6,557 nucleotides of DNA from an uncultured Oscillibacter sp. GTDB taxonomy: Bacteria > Bacillota > Clostridia > Oscillospirales > Oscillospiraceae. The DNA lies in NCBI GenBank assembly GCA_905233795.1, contig CAJOFP010000154.1, forward strand, positions 1 to 6,557, written 5' to 3'. The translations under genes were made by a program, and so were the position numbers. This document shows positions 5,534 through 6,557 of the stretch, one piece after another. The notes under the pieces are model-generated. The model searched no databases. It was given only the letters and a program-made list of their open reading frames with translations, and was not told the origin of the DNA. Numbering within the stretch: the stretch's first letter is position 1; each line of letters starts with the position of its first letter.

Positions 5534-6557
5534 ATGATAGAACAAGTACGAAAATTAATTTGCGTATTGGCGGCGGCGTTCGGGATGTTTTCGGCGATTC
5601 CCGTCCCGGATTTTTTATATTTATATCAGGATGAAAATATAGATATAAATAATAATAAATATATTTTATGCGCGTTTCCCGTGATTGGACTTGTAATCGG
5701 AATATCATGTCAAATCTGGGTGTTGTTTTGTGATTGGCTTTCGCTGTCGGATATTTTACGCGGCGCGGGCTTGTGTCTGTTGCCGTTGATAATCACGGGC
5801 GGGATTCATTTGGATGGTTACGCGGATACCTGTGACGCGTTGGCCAGTTACGCCTCCCCGGAGCGGCGGCGTGAGATTTTAAAAGACCCAAGACGCGGCG
5901 CGTTTGCGATTATAAAATTATGCGCGTATTTTATCGCTCTTTTCGCGCTCTGTACGGCTTTATATATTGAAAACGCGTGTATTTTAATCTTGATTTTTAT
6001 ATTTTCAAGATGTCTTTCCGGTATCGCGCTATTATTTTTTATATTATCAAAAAATAACGGAATGGCATATGATTTTAAAGCGCAAGCGGATCAAAAAAGC
6101 CGGAAAATTATCTTGCTGGAAGCCGTCTTGACAGGTTTGATTTTATGCGTGTTTTATAAATTAACCGGCTTGATAATTTTAATCACAGCGTTATGGAATT
6201 TAAAACGCGCTGATGATATAGCAAGACGGGATTTCGGCGGCTGGTCCGGCGATTTGGCGGGATGGGTTTTACAGAAAACCCGGATTATAATTTCCGCTTT
6301 TTCCGCCAGTAATCTATTTAAATATCCGGCGGCCTCCCGCGCCTCCCGTTCCGATTTTTCAACAGGTATCACGCCGCCGCCCGTCTCCGTGGCGATTACA
6401 ATTTCATATTGCGCCAATCTTTCCGACAGTTTTTTTAATTTTTCAATATTATATCCAATCCGCGCCGCCTGTTCCTGTACGTCCCACACGACGCTATATT
6501 TATATAACTCATTTTCATCGCAATTTAAAATTTTAGCGGCGACGGCGCGTTTGCCGT
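5534..6557 (+). CDS. cobS: Adenosylcobinamide-GDP ribazoletransferase (CobS), normal C-terminus absent
   Basis: CobS is the integral-membrane cobalamin synthase that joins adenosyl-GDP-cobinamide to alpha-ribazole (phosphate). The N-terminal AFGMFSAIPVPDF, GGIHLDGYADTCDAL (Asp94, Asp98 and Asp101, a metal-binding-type acidic cluster), EILKDPRRGAFAIIKL and the late DFGGWSGDLAGWVLQ are family signatures in the right order. Hydrophobic segments lie around residues 8-24, 48-72, 80-93, 124-165 and 192-217. The ATG at 5534 matches family starts but has no Shine-Dalgarno. CobS-like sequence stops at about 6274 (codon 247). The family's last dozen or so residues, usually with a CEL-type helix, are missing. 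The frame then runs without a stop through the antisense of the next gene to the window end, so the true 3' end cannot be given. Function is sure; the end coordinate is only the edge of the open frame. Confidence 0.85.
   Translation, partial: MIEQVRKLICVLAAAFGMFSAIPVPDFLYLYQDENIDINNNKYILCAFPVIGLVIGISCQIWVLFCDWLSLSDILRGAGLCLLPLIITGGIHLDGYADTCDALASYASPERRREILKDPRRGAFAIIKLCAYFIALFALCTALYIENACILILIFIFSRCLSGIALLFFILSKNNGMAYDFKAQADQKSRKIILLEAVLTGLILCVFYKLTGLIILITALWNLKRADDIARRDFGGWSGDLAGWVLQKTRIIISAFSASNLFKYPAASRASRSDFSTGITPPPVSVAITISYCANLSDSFFNFSILYPIRAACSCTSHTTLYLYNSFSSQFKILAATARLP
6154..6557 (-). CDS. Short second CobU-family protein, 5' partial, C-terminus altered
   Basis: Reading leftward from the window edge, the frame begins GKRAVAAKIL, the tail of a P-loop, so only about five to ten N-terminal residues should lie beyond the edge. 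It continues with VVIxxWDVQEQ-like helical sequence, then EIVIATETGGGVIPVEKSERE, AGYLNRLLAEKAE and IIIRVFC. This is the pattern of the short CobU-like ATPases found beside B12 genes in Clostridia, which end soon after RVFCG with a short lysine-containing tail. A GTG at 6487-6489 could start a shorter protein, but the conserved upstream residues argue against it. Family homology stops at the Cys codon (6271-6273). The remaining 39 residues to the stop at 6154-6156 are antisense to cobS and look unrelated to the family. Its role is unproven: a helper or alternative cobinamide kinase/guanylyltransferase is an inference. Confidence 0.72.
   Translation of the reverse strand, partial: GKRAVAAKILNCDENELYKYSVVWDVQEQAARIGYNIEKLKKLSERLAQYEIVIATETGGGVIPVEKSEREAREAAGYLNRLLAEKAEIIIRVFCKTHPAKSPDQPPKSRLAISSARFKFHNAVIKIIKPVNL
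6264..6281. repeat. Perfect inverted repeat at the cobS / CobU-like junction
   Basis: GGGTTTT and AAAACCC form a perfect 7-bp stem around a four-base loop ACAG. The loop is exactly where CobS homology (+ strand, to 6274) and CobU-like homology (- strand, to 6271) both stop. With no T-tract and only three G-C pairs it is a poor intrinsic terminator. It may mark a deletion or inverted-chimera joint. Confidence 0.8.

Noticed and set aside
5505..5708. 67-codon - strand frame over the start of cobS
   Set aside because: It is antisense to the CobS N-terminus, whose motifs and hydrophobic segments are clear; there is no independent support.
6264..6281. Bidirectional intrinsic terminator between the convergent genes
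   Set aside because: The stem is A/T-dominated with three G-C pairs and no T-run follows on either strand. It also lies within both reading frames.

Overview
The window is a co-directional cobalamin (vitamin B12) biosynthesis cluster on the + strand. It meets one partial gene on the - strand at its right edge. The recognisable order is cbiK - cbiET - cbiA (frameshifted) - cobT - cobU - cobS, then a convergent short CobU-like gene. Oxygen-independent pathway members (CbiK, CbiE/CbiT, CbiA) together with a CobT/CobU/CobS nucleotide-loop module point to an anaerobe. Two features resemble Clostridia-type Firmicutes: the CbiK sequence style with an acidic N-terminal linker, and the short second CobU-like protein. 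This placement is inference; no rRNA or other phylogenetic marker is present. Coding DNA is full of GCG and CGCG, with Ala mostly encoded by GCG. The spacers and low-complexity linkers are almost pure A/T.

Layout: 1-906 cbiK, cobalt insertion, with its frame open to the left edge. 919-2235 cbiET, a fused C5/C15 methyltransferase and C12 decarboxylase. 2310-3675 cbiA, a,c-diamide synthase, split by a one-base-class frameshift near 2905-2925 and lacking the expected glutaminase Cys and His. 3676-3760 is a spacer with a 10-bp periodic repeat. 3761-4870 cobT, activation of the lower ligand base. 4922-5488 cobU, kinase/guanylyltransferase for adenosylcobinamide. 5534 to about 6274 cobS, the membrane cobalamin synthase. 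From 6557 back to about 6271 on the - strand lies a second CobU-family protein whose first residues are off the window.

Together the genes cover three stages: metal insertion into the sirohydrochlorin-type ring, some mid-ring modification and amidation, and the whole CobT/CobU/CobS lower-ligand assembly except the alpha-ribazole phosphatase. Most ring-methylation genes (cbiL, F, H, G, D, C, J), cobyric acid synthase and cbiB/cobD are not here.

The points that deserve attention are the tail-to-tail junction of cobS and the second cobU-like gene at a perfect 7-bp inverted repeat, where both proteins lose their family C-termini; the doubly damaged cbiA; the N-terminal extension of CbiK; and the periodic and low-complexity A/T-rich repeats. 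I saw no CRISPR array, transposase, tRNA, rRNA or cobalamin riboswitch. No gene-free stretch exceeds 85 bases.
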